A DNA stretch of 64,000 nucleotides from positions 62,001 through 126,000 of the forward strand of contig NZ_JBNPXI010000003.1 in the NCBI RefSeq assembly GCF_050433385.1. Reading direction: 5' to 3'. Position 1 is the first letter of the stretch; each line of letters opens with the position of its first letter. Under the pieces are notes generated by a model. That model saw nothing but the letters and a program-made list of their open reading frames with translations. It was not told where the DNA came from and ran no database searches. The position numbers were made by a program, and so were the translations under genes. Shown one piece after another: positions 54,728 to 63,862 of the stretch. Source of the DNA: Brassicibacter mesophilus. GTDB lineage: Bacteria; Bacillota; Clostridia; Tissierellales; Proteiniboraceae.

Positions 54728-54889
54728 TTAATCTTGTTTTTCAAACATATCTTTACTTACACCACATACTGGGCATACCCAATCATCTGGTATATCTTCA
54801 AAAGCTGTTCCTGGAGCTATCCCTCCATCTGGATCTCCTTCAGCTGGATCATAAACATATCCACAAGGTATACATACATATTTGTCCAT
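54728..54889 (-). CDS. Rubredoxin
   Basis: 53-residue electron carrier with the FeCys4 site: KYVCIPCGYVYDPAEGD (residues 4-20, CxxCGY) and DWVCPVCGVSKDMFE (about 38-52). Rubredoxins donate electrons to oxygen- and peroxide-reducing flavoproteins in anaerobes. AAAGGGGAT precedes ATG 54889. It is too short for most ORF lists but unmistakable. The partner enzyme is not in the window. Confidence 0.96.
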   Translation of the reverse strand: MDKYVCIPCGYVYDPAEGDPDGGIAPGTAFEDIPDDWVCPVCGVSKDMFEKQD

Positions 54890-55169
54890 AATTCAAAATC
54901 CCCTTTCATTAATTAATTGTTCATCTAAATAATACCCAAAAAAAATTTTTTTAAACTTATGTTGATTTAATTTTATTGTATAATATATTAAAAAATAATG
55001 CTGGAATATTCATATCATAGTAAGATAAATATAAAAATCTAATAATTATATTTAAAGTTTTTAAGAATTATAGATTAGATTTATTTTTAGTGGGTAAAAT
55101 TAAAATAAAGAATAACGGTCTGTATATCTTTACCAATAATACTAATATATATAGATAGAAGGGATAAGC

Positions 55170-55556
55170 TTGATATTTGCAATAGATCAATCAATTTGTA
55201 GTGACTTACGTGAGATAAAAACAACATTGGAGAATATTCTTGAAGAGCTTTGTCAAATAATACATGATGAATCTCTATTGTTTGACATAAAGCTTATATT
55301 AAATGAACTTATTATTAATAGTGCTATACACGGGAACAACCAAGATAAAAATAAAAATATTAACTTACATTTACATGTTGACAATCGATCAATAAAGATA
55401 GAAATAACTGATGAAGGCAGTGGTTTCTGCTACGACAAGGATTCATACGATCCCATGGACTTAAAATGCTGCGGCAGGGGACTTGTATTAGTAGATGGAT
55501 TAAGTGATGAATTTTATGTAAATAAAAATAAAGTAATTTCTATTAAGTATATTTAG
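55170..55556 (+). CDS. RsbW/SpoIIAB-like ATP-binding anti-sigma factor-type kinase
   Basis: 128 residues, single HATPase_c_2 domain: N box LILNELIINSAIHGNNQ (about 46-62), G1 EITDEGSGFCYD (about 87) and G2 CCGRGLVLVDGLSDEF (about 103). Such proteins are anti-sigma factors or serine kinases for anti-anti-sigma factors. No STAS partner or sigma gene is adjacent, so the partner is unknown. The start is TTG 55170 behind AGAAGGG. A terminator follows. Confidence 0.85.
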   Translation: MIFAIDQSICSDLREIKTTLENILEELCQIIHDESLLFDIKLILNELIINSAIHGNNQDKNKNINLHLHVDNRSIKIEITDEGSGFCYDKDSYDPMDLKCCGRGLVLVDGLSDEFYVNKNKVISIKYI

Positions 55557-55580
55557 ACTCTCAGTAGTGAGAGTTTTTTT
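55557..55580 (+). terminator. Terminator after the RsbW-like gene
   Basis: ACTCTCA/TGAGAGT stem, GTAG loop, six T. Confidence 0.88.
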
Positions 55581-55689
55581 ATTTCGCTTATAACTGCAAA
55601 CTAAACTATAATTGACTAAAGCAATAAAGAATTGTAATATATAATTATTGTAACCAAAATGTAATATTTTAAGATAAGGGAGTGAAGAA

Positions 55690-56856
55690 TTGAGTAAAAG
55701 ACAACAAATTGATGAATTATATTATATTAGAGCCATAGCAGCCTTTGGTATATTTACAATACATGCTACTGGAGGATTTGCATTGTTTTCAGAGTTTGGA
55801 AGCAAAGCAATGTGGCTAGGAACATTCTTAAATCAGTTCTTTAGATTTGGTACCCCTGTATTTATGATGGTGTCAGGATTTGTGCTATTTTACAATTATA
55901 GAACTCCAGACGAATTTAATCCTAAAGCTTTTTATAAAAAGAAATTTACTTTTATTATAATACCTTACGTTGTGTGGTCTATAGCATATTTCTTGTTTAG
56001 TGTCTATATGTATGGAGTGCAGTTTAATCAAGCAACTGTGGCAGATTTTTTAAGGAAGCTGCCAGTTGGAGATACGTTTGCACATCTATACTTTATTTTT
56101 CTCATTGTTCAATTTTATGTTTTATTTCCACTTATAATAAAATATTTATCTAATTCTATGAAGAATAAACCATTATTAGTTACAGCTGCGGTTTTTATGC
56201 TTCAAGCAGTAATATTAATATATGAATTTTACTTTAAAAAGACTACAAATTTTGCAATAATCAACTTTATAAACACATATTTTTGGAAAACAGTTATTGG
56301 ATGGTTTTTCTATTTTATAATGGGAGGAATATTTGCTTATCACTATGAAAAGGTTGTTAGAATAATAGATGAAAAAATTAAAACCATATTTGTTTTATAT
56401 TTTGGGGGGCTTCTTTTATTTGTTGGTGAACCGTATTTGAATATGTATATAAATCAAAGCAGAGATTATTTTGAAAGATATGGTTCTATAAGACCTACGA
56501 ACATGATATATGCTATTTTGACATTTGCAGTTCTTGTATGGGTGACTAGAAGGATAAAAGAGTATGATAATGTAGCGATAAAGCTGTTTAAATCCTTTGG
56601 TATGTATTCATTAGGCGTGTATTTTGCACATCCAATGGTGCTTGAATTCTTGAAAATGAAGCTGATGTGGATGTTCCCTAATGTCATAGGATATGGGAGA
56701 GTAAGCTCAGTTATCATTATAATAGGCTTAGGTTGGATATTGACTATGGGATTATGCTATTTTATAGCTCTATTTAATTGGAGATGGCTTTTTATTGGAA
56801 AGGTTCCATCACTTTTAAATAAGAAGAGTGAAACAAAAACAGTAAGGGCACAATAA
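55690..56856 (+). CDS. Membrane acyltransferase (acyltransferase_3 family)
   Basis: 388 residues, about ten membrane helices, of the family that O-acetylates sugars and peptidoglycan (OatA, WecH). The signature ELYYIRAIAAFGIFTIHATGGFAL (about 6-29, with the family's conserved catalytic His in TIHAT) opens the protein, and MYSLGVYFAHPMVLEF is near the end. The start is TTG 55690 behind AAGGGAG. The next gene encodes a cell-surface protein, so a wall-modifying role is plausible. Confidence 0.87.
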   Translation: MSKRQQIDELYYIRAIAAFGIFTIHATGGFALFSEFGSKAMWLGTFLNQFFRFGTPVFMMVSGFVLFYNYRTPDEFNPKAFYKKKFTFIIIPYVVWSIAYFLFSVYMYGVQFNQATVADFLRKLPVGDTFAHLYFIFLIVQFYVLFPLIIKYLSNSMKNKPLLVTAAVFMLQAVILIYEFYFKKTTNFAIINFINTYFWKTVIGWFFYFIMGGIFAYHYEKVVRIIDEKIKTIFVLYFGGLLLFVGEPYLNMYINQSRDYFERYGSIRPTNMIYAILTFAVLVWVTRRIKEYDNVAIKLFKSFGMYSLGVYFAHPMVLEFLKMKLMWMFPNVIGYGRVSSVIIIIGLGWILTMGLCYFIALFNWRWLFIGKVPSLLNKKSETKTVRAQ

Positions 56857-56953
56857 ATAGTCTGTAAAAAATAAATAAAATTTAGAAATTAAGGAACTTT
56901 ATATCTTAAGTTTACGTCTTAATGGTAAATACTGAGATATAAGGAGGAAAAAA

Positions 56954-59062
56954 ATGAAAAAGAGAATAAGCTTACTATTATCAATCTTACTAGTATTAAC
57001 TTTTGTGCTACCATTACAAAGCTATGCACAGTATGACAAAGAGTTGGAGAATGCAATAAAAAAAGCAAAATCATTATTGAATATCACAGATGACTACGAC
57101 AAATTTAATTATAATATCAACAAATACAATGATGCTACAGAATATCAATTGAATTGGTATGACAGTGCTGATAAGCTGGGTAGCATTAACGTAAATATCG
57201 ATTCGGATGGTATGGTAAGAAATTATTACAGTTACAAGCCTAGCAATGAAAAGTATGAGCCTAAGCTTCCTAAGATAAGTAAAGCTGATGGACTCAAAAT
57301 TGCTAATGACTTCATAAAAAAGGTCAATCCTGATATTGTAGCTAGTATAAAATATCAAGAGGATATCTCTCCGTTAAATGTATATGATAGAAATTACTAT
57401 TACGATTTTATAAGAATTGAAAATGGAATCCCTTTTTATGATAATTCAATTAATATTTCTGTAAACAATATTACTGGAGAAGTAAAGAGTTTCGGATGTG
57501 ATTGGGACAAAAATCTTAAGTTTCCAGACAAAAATGGGATAATGTCACTAGAACAGGCCAAACAGTCATTTAAAGAAAAATTAGGGTTAGATTTAGTATA
57601 TAAGCTTAATCGTAGTTCTAATGAAACGAAAGCGTATTTAGTTTATACTACCTTGAACAATAATAAAGCAATAGACGCTAAAACTGGAGAAATTGTGGAC
57701 GTATATGATTATTACTATGGAATATCTGAAAAAAATGCTGTTACTCAAGATACAGCTGATAAATCAGATCTTTCTCCAGAGGAGCTTGATGCAATAAAAA
57801 ATGCTAAAGATATAATATCAGAGTCTGAAGCCGAAAAAGTAGCTAGAGATTTTCTTAATATCTCAAAAGATTATAAGCTTAACAGTATAAATTTATATAG
57901 TGACTGGGAAAATAAAGATGATTTTATTTGGCGTATGTATTTTGTAGAAGAAAATAAAGAAGAGTCAGCTAGCATTAGTATAACAATAGATGCAAAAACA
58001 AAAGAAATAAAGAGCTTTAACAAATATATATCACATTCACGTGATGAAAAAGCAAAATATGATGAAGATGAAGTATTACAAATAGCTAAGGATTTTATTA
58101 AATCAATTCAAAAAGAAAAGTACAGTCAAGTTGAATACTTTGATATTGAGCAGCCAATTTACAGACCTATGAATAATGAAGAAAAACCTACACAATATCA
58201 TTTTAACTTTGTTAGGAAGATTAATAGTGCGTATTTCCTAGAAAATGGCTTTAATATTGGGATAGATGCGGTAACAGGCGAGATTACTCAATATAACTAT
58301 ACCTGGTATAAAGGAGAGTTACCATCTTCAGATAAAGTTATGTCAATAGATAAGGCCTATAATATTCTGTTTAATGATATCGGATATGAGCTGCAATATA
58401 TAGGTCAAAATAATAACAGATACATTGATAACGATAATTCTAATAAAGAGGTAAAACTTATCTATACAGCTAAAAAAGATAAACCATTAAATATTGATGC
58501 TTTCTCAGGTGAGCTCTTATATGATTATGGAAGACCTTATAAAGAACAACAAATATCAAAATATAACGATATCAATGATAGCTTTGCAAAAATGCAAATA
58601 GAAATATTAGCAGAATATGGCATTTCACTACAAGGAAATGAGTTTAAGCCGAAACAAACTATAGCACAGAAAGATTTTTTATATCTTCTTGCTAAAGCTA
58701 AAAACTATTACTTTGACATTTATAGTGAAGAAGGAAATTCAGTTGATAGACTATATAATTACTTGATTAACGAAGGCATAGTAAGGGAAGATGAAAAGGC
58801 ACCTGAATCAACTGTAGCTAAGCAGGATGCAGTGAAGTATATTGTTAGAGCCCTTGGATATGACAAGGTCGCAGATATAGAAGGCATCTATAAGGTAGAA
58901 TTTAAGGATGCTGATCAGATAGATCCTGAGCTTTTAGGTTATGTGGCGATAGCAGCTGGATTAGATATTGTAAGTAATGACGCAGAAAGCTTTAATCCTA
59001 GCTCTAGTCTTACGAGAGAACAGTCTGCTGTGATTATATACAATCTTTTGAATGTAAAGTAA
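56954..59062 (+). CDS. Secreted YcdB/PepSY-repeat protein with C-terminal SLH-like domains
   Basis: 702-residue surface protein. Signal peptide of about 25 residues (LLLSILLVLTFVLPLQSYAQ). Residues 40-540 carry repeated YcdB/PepSY-type units, each with LKIANDFIKKVNP, then N-I-TGEVKSF patterns (for example ITGEVKSFG, DAKTKEIKSFN and DAVTGEITQYN). The C-terminus (about 545-702) contains SLH-like modules (ILAEYGISLQGNEFKPKQTI, IAAGLDIVSNDAESFNPSSSLTREQSAVIIYNLL), which anchor proteins to secondary wall polymers. PepSY units often inhibit peptidases; the target is unknown. GGAGG precedes ATG 56954. Confidence 0.88.
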   Translation: MKKRISLLLSILLVLTFVLPLQSYAQYDKELENAIKKAKSLLNITDDYDKFNYNINKYNDATEYQLNWYDSADKLGSINVNIDSDGMVRNYYSYKPSNEKYEPKLPKISKADGLKIANDFIKKVNPDIVASIKYQEDISPLNVYDRNYYYDFIRIENGIPFYDNSINISVNNITGEVKSFGCDWDKNLKFPDKNGIMSLEQAKQSFKEKLGLDLVYKLNRSSNETKAYLVYTTLNNNKAIDAKTGEIVDVYDYYYGISEKNAVTQDTADKSDLSPEELDAIKNAKDIISESEAEKVARDFLNISKDYKLNSINLYSDWENKDDFIWRMYFVEENKEESASISITIDAKTKEIKSFNKYISHSRDEKAKYDEDEVLQIAKDFIKSIQKEKYSQVEYFDIEQPIYRPMNNEEKPTQYHFNFVRKINSAYFLENGFNIGIDAVTGEITQYNYTWYKGELPSSDKVMSIDKAYNILFNDIGYELQYIGQNNNRYIDNDNSNKEVKLIYTAKKDKPLNIDAFSGELLYDYGRPYKEQQISKYNDINDSFAKMQIEILAEYGISLQGNEFKPKQTIAQKDFLYLLAKAKNYYFDIYSEEGNSVDRLYNYLINEGIVREDEKAPESTVAKQDAVKYIVRALGYDKVADIEGIYKVEFKDADQIDPELLGYVAIAAGLDIVSNDAESFNPSSSLTREQSAVIIYNLLNVK

Positions 59063-59127
59063 AAGGTGCTAAACACAACGATATAAACCAAAGATTTTAA
59101 AATATTATTAATTGAATATACAATCTG

Positions 59128-59226
59128 AAAAACACTGTGATTTGATATACTCCCATTGTAGTAGACAGTTCAAATAATATAATTGTTTATTTTGAGGGGA
59201 GTTTTATCATATTCACAGTGTTTTTT
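59128..59226. repeat. Long imperfect hairpin, MITE- or IS-end-like
   Basis: AAAAACACTGTGA (59128-59140) pairs with TCACAGTGTTTTT (59213-59225), with further pairs (ACTCCC/GGGAGT) inside. It holds ATTGTAGTAGACAGTTCAAA, a sequence I associate with ends of IS3-type elements, from memory. It may also end transcription of the SLH gene. It lies just before a truncated gene. Confidence 0.5.
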
Positions 59227-59284
59227 GTATTAACAAAAATTTACTGAAATATGGTATAATATGTAATGAACAAAAGCCATATAT

Positions 59285-59641
59285 AAATTAAAAATTATAA
59301 TAAATTTTGAAGATGTTAAATCCCGTCTAGAAAATTTGGATTATTATCATGAAGGAGATTTAGGGATAAAGAATGGAAAAGCTTTTGGTTATAATGAAAA
59401 GTTTGAGTTTATGACTCATAATTTATACGTTTGTCCAAGAGATTCTGAAGAATTAAAAAAGCATATTGTTTTTCGAAATTATTTGAGAACACATAAAGAA
59501 GATAGGGAAAAATATAGTGAGATTAAATTACAAGCATCAATAAAGTACCCAACAGATATTGATAGTTATATAGAAGATAAAAGTCCTTGTGTTAATGAAG
59601 CTTATAAAAAAATGTGGGTTGTAAGCATTATCCTTACTTAA
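59285..59641 (+). pseudogene. 5'-truncated GrpB/nucleotidyltransferase-like gene
   Basis: The frame encodes FEDVKSRLENLDYYHEGDLG, then HNLYVCPRDSEELKKHIVFRNYLRTHKEDREKYSEIK, the conserved second half of GrpB-family (UPF0157) proteins. The N-terminal half with the nucleotidyltransferase-like GS motif is missing; the frame breaks off near 59285, about 60 bases after an IS/MITE-like hairpin. The first ATG (59366 region) has no ribosome binding site. Probably a disrupted cassette gene. Confidence 0.6.
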
Positions 59642-59728
59642 TTTGCAGATAACATCCTTAATAAGGATCACAACGCTAGAATCAGGTGAAATAAAGATAA
59701 TTTTATATATGAAATGGGGGAAATAGAA

Positions 59729-59932
59729 ATGAGAATTTGTCCTCAGTGTAAATGTGAAATGATTGAGGGATTTGATGTAAAAGTTGAAGGTGCAGGTTAT
59801 GGTATCAAAATTGCTACAGGAACAGGTATCTTTGCCAACAGGATAGAAAAGCCTAAAGTTGCGGTCTGTCCTAAATGTGGTGAAATCTCTTTATACATTA
59901 AGAATGTAGATGAAATTTCAAAAGGTATATAG
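59729..59932 (+). CDS. Small zinc-ribbon protein
   Basis: 67 residues with two CxxC knuckles: RICPQCKCEM at the start and AVCPKCGEIS near residue 50. A GIKIATGTGIFANRIEKPK strand lies between. Nucleic-acid-binding zinc ribbon-like proteins of this kind are common in Firmicutes and uncharacterised. I start at ATG 59729 with GGGGG about ten bases upstream, not at 59714, where the ATG lies before that site. A cassette repeat follows. Confidence 0.75.
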   Translation: MRICPQCKCEMIEGFDVKVEGAGYGIKIATGTGIFANRIEKPKVAVCPKCGEISLYIKNVDEISKGI

Positions 59933-59960
59933 CAATAACAAATTTTTCTTACTAGTGAAG

Positions 59961-60083
59961 GGTTATAGGGGCCAATATGCCACTACATCATATAAAAATA
60001 TGTTTGCACAAGGGTGCGGTAGAGTCAAGGAAGTGTTCCTATAGGGTCCAGTTCGAAGGTGCCATAAATATGAAGACGTTAGA
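59961..60083 (+). repeat. Cassette-array repeat 9 (attC-like)
   Basis: TTTGCACAAGGGTGCGGTAG, then GGTCCAGTTCGAAGGTGCCA and GACGTTAGAAG at the end. Same block order as repeats 1 and 2. Confidence 0.7.
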
Positions 60084-60122
60084 AGAAATCAATATAGTTT
60101 ATTTTTAAAAAAGGAGGAGCAT

Positions 60123-60959
60123 ATGAAGAAAGACATGATAAATAAAAGGATTATCTCGATATTATCTTTTGTAATAATAGCATTACTTGGTATAAATATT
60201 AAAACTGTAATTGATAAAAATGAAATAAAGAAGGAAATAGAAATTTTAAATATAAAAAAGAAAAGTGAACAAGCTATAACGTCAGCGGAAAGAACAGCTT
60301 ACTTAAGAGGTTTAGGTCATGTGAGGTTACATTTTTCTCCTGACGGACACCCTGCATTTGGATATAAGGCAGATATTAATACTTTTGTAAGGTCAGAGGA
60401 CAATAAAGTTGAAATAATAGAGAGTAATGAAAAATGGATTAAAGTAAATATTAGCGGTTGGATCCCAAAGTGGTATTTAACAACTAATGCTCCAAAATAT
60501 GACGAGTTTAGATATGTTTTTCCGACGGAAAAAAGAACAGTAAAAGAAGATTGTCGTTTATATTTAACTCCTGAAGAGAATGAAGATGTTATAAATCCTG
60601 AGCTTTTGGAAGTAGATATTAATTCAGTACAGTTAAAATATGGACAGGTTGTAGAAGTGATTTATGAATACGAAGAATGGTGTTATGTTAAAAGATATAT
60701 ATTATGGGATGCTAATCATTATAGAGAAGGTTGGGTTAAAAAATCGAATTTAGCAACTCTTGAAGAATTAAAGCCATCTGAGATAATGATTAAAAAAGGT
60801 ACTTTGGTTCAGGTTTATGATGATGGCTATAAATTAACAGCATTAGATGAAAATGCTTATGGTAGAATAGAAGAAAAAAAAGATGGATGGTATGATGTGT
60901 CATTGCCTGGAGCGACTATCGTTAGAGTTAAAGAAGAAGATGTGACATATGGAAACTGA
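60123..60959 (+). CDS. Membrane-anchored protein with SH3-like regions, unknown function
   Basis: 278 residues: one N-terminal membrane helix (about 8-27), a basic coiled stretch, then beta-rich regions that look like bacterial SH3-type barrels (INTFVRSEDNKVEIIESNEKWIKVNISGWIPKWYL; KRTVKEDCRLYLTPEEN ... YGQVVEVIYEYEEWCYVKR; KGTLVQVYDDGYKLTALDEN). These modules often bind cell-wall peptides. AAGGAGGAG precedes ATG 60123. It is a stand-alone gene between repeats. Confidence 0.7.
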   Translation: MKKDMINKRIISILSFVIIALLGINIKTVIDKNEIKKEIEILNIKKKSEQAITSAERTAYLRGLGHVRLHFSPDGHPAFGYKADINTFVRSEDNKVEIIESNEKWIKVNISGWIPKWYLTTNAPKYDEFRYVFPTEKRTVKEDCRLYLTPEENEDVINPELLEVDINSVQLKYGQVVEVIYEYEEWCYVKRYILWDANHYREGWVKKSNLATLEELKPSEIMIKKGTLVQVYDDGYKLTALDENAYGRIEEKKDGWYDVSLPGATIVRVKEEDVTYGN

Positions 60960-61033
60960 AATATAGTCATATAAAAGTCTCAAATAACTTTTTCTGAGAT
61001 ACAATATTATTTATATTTCTTGGAGGTAACCGC

Positions 61034-61840
61034 ATGAAAATACAGTTAAAAAATGAAATGGAAACTCTGATAATTCCTCTTTACGGGAAAGCTAAGATGA
61101 GTGAAATGGGGGTTTTTAAAGATTCATATGCCGAAGAAGCGATAGACAAACTAGACTACGATTACTCAAGGTTGAAGATCCAGAACAAAACACAGATTAT
61201 GCTTGCAATTCGTGCAGCGATTATCGACGATTTTACTAAGAATTTTATTAGTACAAATCCTAACTGTTTGGTTCTATATCTTGGATGCGGGCTTGATGCA
61301 CGATTTATGCGACTTGGATTTAACATTGGAATGTGGTATGATTTGGATTTTCCTGAGGTCATTGACATAAAAAGGCAGCTGTATCGTGAAACAGAAAATT
61401 ATAGATACATTGCTTCCTCTGTTACAGATCTCAGATGGATAGATAAAATTGAAATGGCTGAAAACGATATACTTGTTATTGCGGAGGGATTGCTTATGTA
61501 TCTTTCTGAAGGCGAGATAAAAGCACTTTTTAGAGCCCTGAAATCGAAGTTCGAGAGCTACACAATAGTTTTCGACGCATATTCTAAGCTAACTGCAAAA
61601 AGTTCAAAGAATCATCCATCCTTGAAAAAAACTGGCGCAACGATTAAATGGGGTGTTGATGACACACAGGAAATCGAAGGGTACGCTGAGTCTGCAAAAC
61701 ATTTGAAAACACTGTATTTGACCGATGAAAATGTAATTGAAATGCTGCCCAAGAAGTACCGAACAGTGTTTATGCTTGCAGGTCTTTTCAAAAGTGCAAG
61801 GGAGGCACACCGAGTTTTTGTTATGAACATTGGGGATTGA
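61034..61840 (+). CDS. SAM-dependent methyltransferase (LCMT/PPM family)
   Basis: 268 residues. The SAM-binding motif NCLVLYLGCGLDARFMRL (about 76-93) and DLDFPEVIDIKRQL mark the leucine carboxyl methyltransferase-like family, with EGLLMYLSEGEIKALF as the post-motif. Base composition is visibly richer in G+C than the neighbours (codons GCG, CGA, CGC), suggesting separate acquisition. GGAGG precedes ATG 61034. Substrate unknown; polyketide or small-acid O-methylation are options in this family. Confidence 0.87.
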   Translation: MKIQLKNEMETLIIPLYGKAKMSEMGVFKDSYAEEAIDKLDYDYSRLKIQNKTQIMLAIRAAIIDDFTKNFISTNPNCLVLYLGCGLDARFMRLGFNIGMWYDLDFPEVIDIKRQLYRETENYRYIASSVTDLRWIDKIEMAENDILVIAEGLLMYLSEGEIKALFRALKSKFESYTIVFDAYSKLTAKSSKNHPSLKKTGATIKWGVDDTQEIEGYAESAKHLKTLYLTDENVIEMLPKKYRTVFMLAGLFKSAREAHRVFVMNIGD

Positions 61841-61910
61841 AAATATGGTAACAAGAGCTACAACACATTTTTTTATAAATTATATAGCTTAAAAGTATTT
61901 TTAGAGATTA

Positions 61911-62085
61911 GAGGGGGCGATGTCCTGTCGTCCTCTGAATAGCGGGGTATCTAGTACTTATAGTACAGCATGACTGTTCGGGCTGGAGGGATAGGTCTCG
62001 GAGCAGAACCAGTACACTCCTTTACTATGATAGTAGTTATCTAAGGTTCAAACGTGACGGTCATTCAGGACGTTAGCAGGCATGG
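61911..62085 (+). repeat. Cassette-array repeat 10 (attC-like)
   Basis: GATGTCCTGTCGTCCTCTGA (compare 21409-21430), GATAGTAGTTATCTAAGG (compare repeats 3 and 5) and TCATTCAGGACGTTAGCAGG at the end. Confidence 0.65.
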
Positions 62086-62118
62086 GAAAAAGACTATCAC
62101 TTAAAAGGGGGAGTAATT

Positions 62119-62751
62119 ATGGAAAAAATCATTATAGTACAGCATTGTCAGTCAGAGCATCATATTAACAATTTATCAGGTGGATGGACTGACACACCAC
62201 TTACTGATTTTGGTCGGGAACAGGCTAATCTTATTGGAACTAGATTAAAAAAGGAAACTAATGGTGAAGGATATGTTTTATACTCATCTGATCTGATGAG
62301 GGCAAAGCAAACGGCAGAAATTGTTGGTAGTCATTTAGATATTAATATCATAGAAGAAAGCGGATTAAGAGAAATAAACACTGGGATAGCCGCAGGTAAA
62401 ACAAAGAATTGGGTTAGAAAAAATGAAAATCCAAGATTAAAAGAAGGTTATGATATGGATTACTTGGCATTTTCAGATGGAGAGACACCGAGAGAATTTT
62501 ATAAAAGAATTTGTGAGTGTATGGAGAAAATTTACACTTTTGAAGAAAAGAATATGTTAGTCGTTACTCATGGTGGTGCAGTATCAAACATACTAGCATG
62601 GTGGCTGAAATTAACTCCTGAAATGTTAAAAGAAGCTTGTTTTTTAGCTTTGCCTGGAAGTATATCTGTGTTAACAAAGAGCCATTATGGTCAAAATGCA
62701 TTAAAATTGTTTAATGATACATCACATTTAGTAGGATTGACTCAAAGATAG
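62119..62751 (+). CDS. Histidine-phosphatase-superfamily protein
   Basis: 210 residues of the phosphoglycerate-mutase-like fold. The catalytic His is in IIVQHCQSEHH (the RHG motif is QHC here), followed by GGWTDTPLTDFGREQANLIG, SSDLMRAKQTAEIVG and the late second His in VVTHGGAVSN. This QHx variant recurs in a Firmicute subfamily (from memory), so it is probably active. AAAAGGGGG precedes ATG 62119. It is a stand-alone cassette gene. Confidence 0.87.
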   Translation: MEKIIIVQHCQSEHHINNLSGGWTDTPLTDFGREQANLIGTRLKKETNGEGYVLYSSDLMRAKQTAEIVGSHLDINIIEESGLREINTGIAAGKTKNWVRKNENPRLKEGYDMDYLAFSDGETPREFYKRICECMEKIYTFEEKNMLVVTHGGAVSNILAWWLKLTPEMLKEACFLALPGSISVLTKSHYGQNALKLFNDTSHLVGLTQR

Positions 62752-63055
62752 CAATGCCTACAATTTACCAACGATGTTTTTGCACAAAGATACACAAGGC
62801 GCAATTTTAGAGTGTTGTGTACTACATTTCTTTACCGTAATCAAAGCTCTACCAAGGGGTAGTATTCTGGATTACGGTTCAGGAACATTGCAAGTACGAA
62901 AATATTATATGACATTATCTTCACATTATCTAGCAAAATATTTCTGTTCGCTACGTACATATCTTCACCGGGTGCAAGCACTGTTTGCGAAGAATTGCTT
63001 CGAAGGGTCCAGCATAGAGATGATTCGTCATAGAATCAAAAGCTTGGACACTTCT
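62752..63055 (+). repeat. Cassette-array repeat 11, compound
   Basis: Contains TTTGCACAAAGATACACAAG, hairpin ACCGTAATC/GATTACGGT (about 62835-62880) with CTACC/GGTAG inside, GGTTCAGGAACATTGCAAGT and ATATTATATGACA as in repeat 2. A second part has TTTGCGAAGAATTGCTTCGA and GGGTGCAAGCA. Probably two decayed repeats in tandem. An open frame at 62774-63061 crosses it but has no coding features. Confidence 0.6.
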
Positions 63056-63079
63056 TGTTAAAGAATAGGAGCTGATTTT

Positions 63080-63640
63080 ATGTTAAATCACAGGGGAACA
63101 ATTACAATTAATACTGATCGATTGATTCTTCGTAAATTTTCTATTGCTGATGTTGAAGATATGTTTTATAACTGGGCAAATGATGAAGAAGTTGCAAAAT
63201 ATTTGAGTTGGTCACCTCATGGCACAATAGAGGTTACTAAAGAAGTAATATTTGAATGGATATGTGCATATGAAATGTCTACTGTATATAATTGGGCGAT
63301 TGAGTTAAAGTCTACTGAAAGAGTGATTGGCTCAATTTGTGTTATAGAGGTAAGTGACAAGAACTGTCGTTGTGAAGTAGGTTATTGTATAAGTAGAGCT
63401 TATTGGAATAAGGGTATTATGACCGAATCATTAAAAGCAGTAAATGTTTTTTTATTTTCTGAGGTTGGGATTAACAGAATACAAGCAAAGCATGACACAA
63501 AGAACATAGCATCTGGTAAAGTCATGGAAAAGGCAGGTATGAAGTATGAAGGTACACTTAAGCAATACAAAATACATAAAGATGGAACATTTGGAGATTT
63601 GAATATGTATGCAATAGTGAAAGAAGATATGGCTAAATAA
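63080..63640 (+). CDS. GNAT-family N-acetyltransferase (RimJ/RimL type)
   Basis: 186 residues. ITINTDRLILRKFSIADVEDMFYNWANDEEVAKYLSWSPH is the classic RimL-like start, and CEVGYCISRAYWNKGIMTESLKAVNVFLFSEVGINRIQAKHDTKNIASGKVMEKAGMKYEGTLK holds the acetyl-CoA loop and end. AGGAG precedes ATG 63080. Substrates of this subfamily include N-terminal amines and antibiotics; unknown here. It is a cassette gene. Confidence 0.92.
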   Translation: MLNHRGTITINTDRLILRKFSIADVEDMFYNWANDEEVAKYLSWSPHGTIEVTKEVIFEWICAYEMSTVYNWAIELKSTERVIGSICVIEVSDKNCRCEVGYCISRAYWNKGIMTESLKAVNVFLFSEVGINRIQAKHDTKNIASGKVMEKAGMKYEGTLKQYKIHKDGTFGDLNMYAIVKEDMAK

Positions 63641-63732
63641 CAAATAATTCAATTTTCAAATTATACATAGGTACTTTATAAAATTATCTTGGTATATTCG
63701 TAAATTCAGGTAGAGTAATGGTCCAGATTTCA

Positions 63733-63830
63733 ACTAACACGTCCATTCCCACCTTTGAGCTCAGGAATAGTGTATTTAGGTAGCATGCCACATCACACTT
63801 TCCTTATTGAATATTGCGGGAATGTTAGGC
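63733..63830 (+). repeat. Cassette-array repeat 12 (attC-like)
   Basis: CTAACACGTCCATTCCC (63733-63749) faces GGGAATGTTAGG (63818-63829): the end boxes CTAAC and GTTAG pair, as do ATTCCC and GGGAAT, with a bulge on one side. Compact, about 98 bases, close to attC size. Confidence 0.72.
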
Positions 63831-63862
63831 ATAATTGCGTTAATAAAAATTCGGAGGTTAGT

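Noticed and set aside
62774..63061. 95-codon open frame
   Set aside because: Lies across repeat blocks and hairpins, no ribosome binding site and no protein features.
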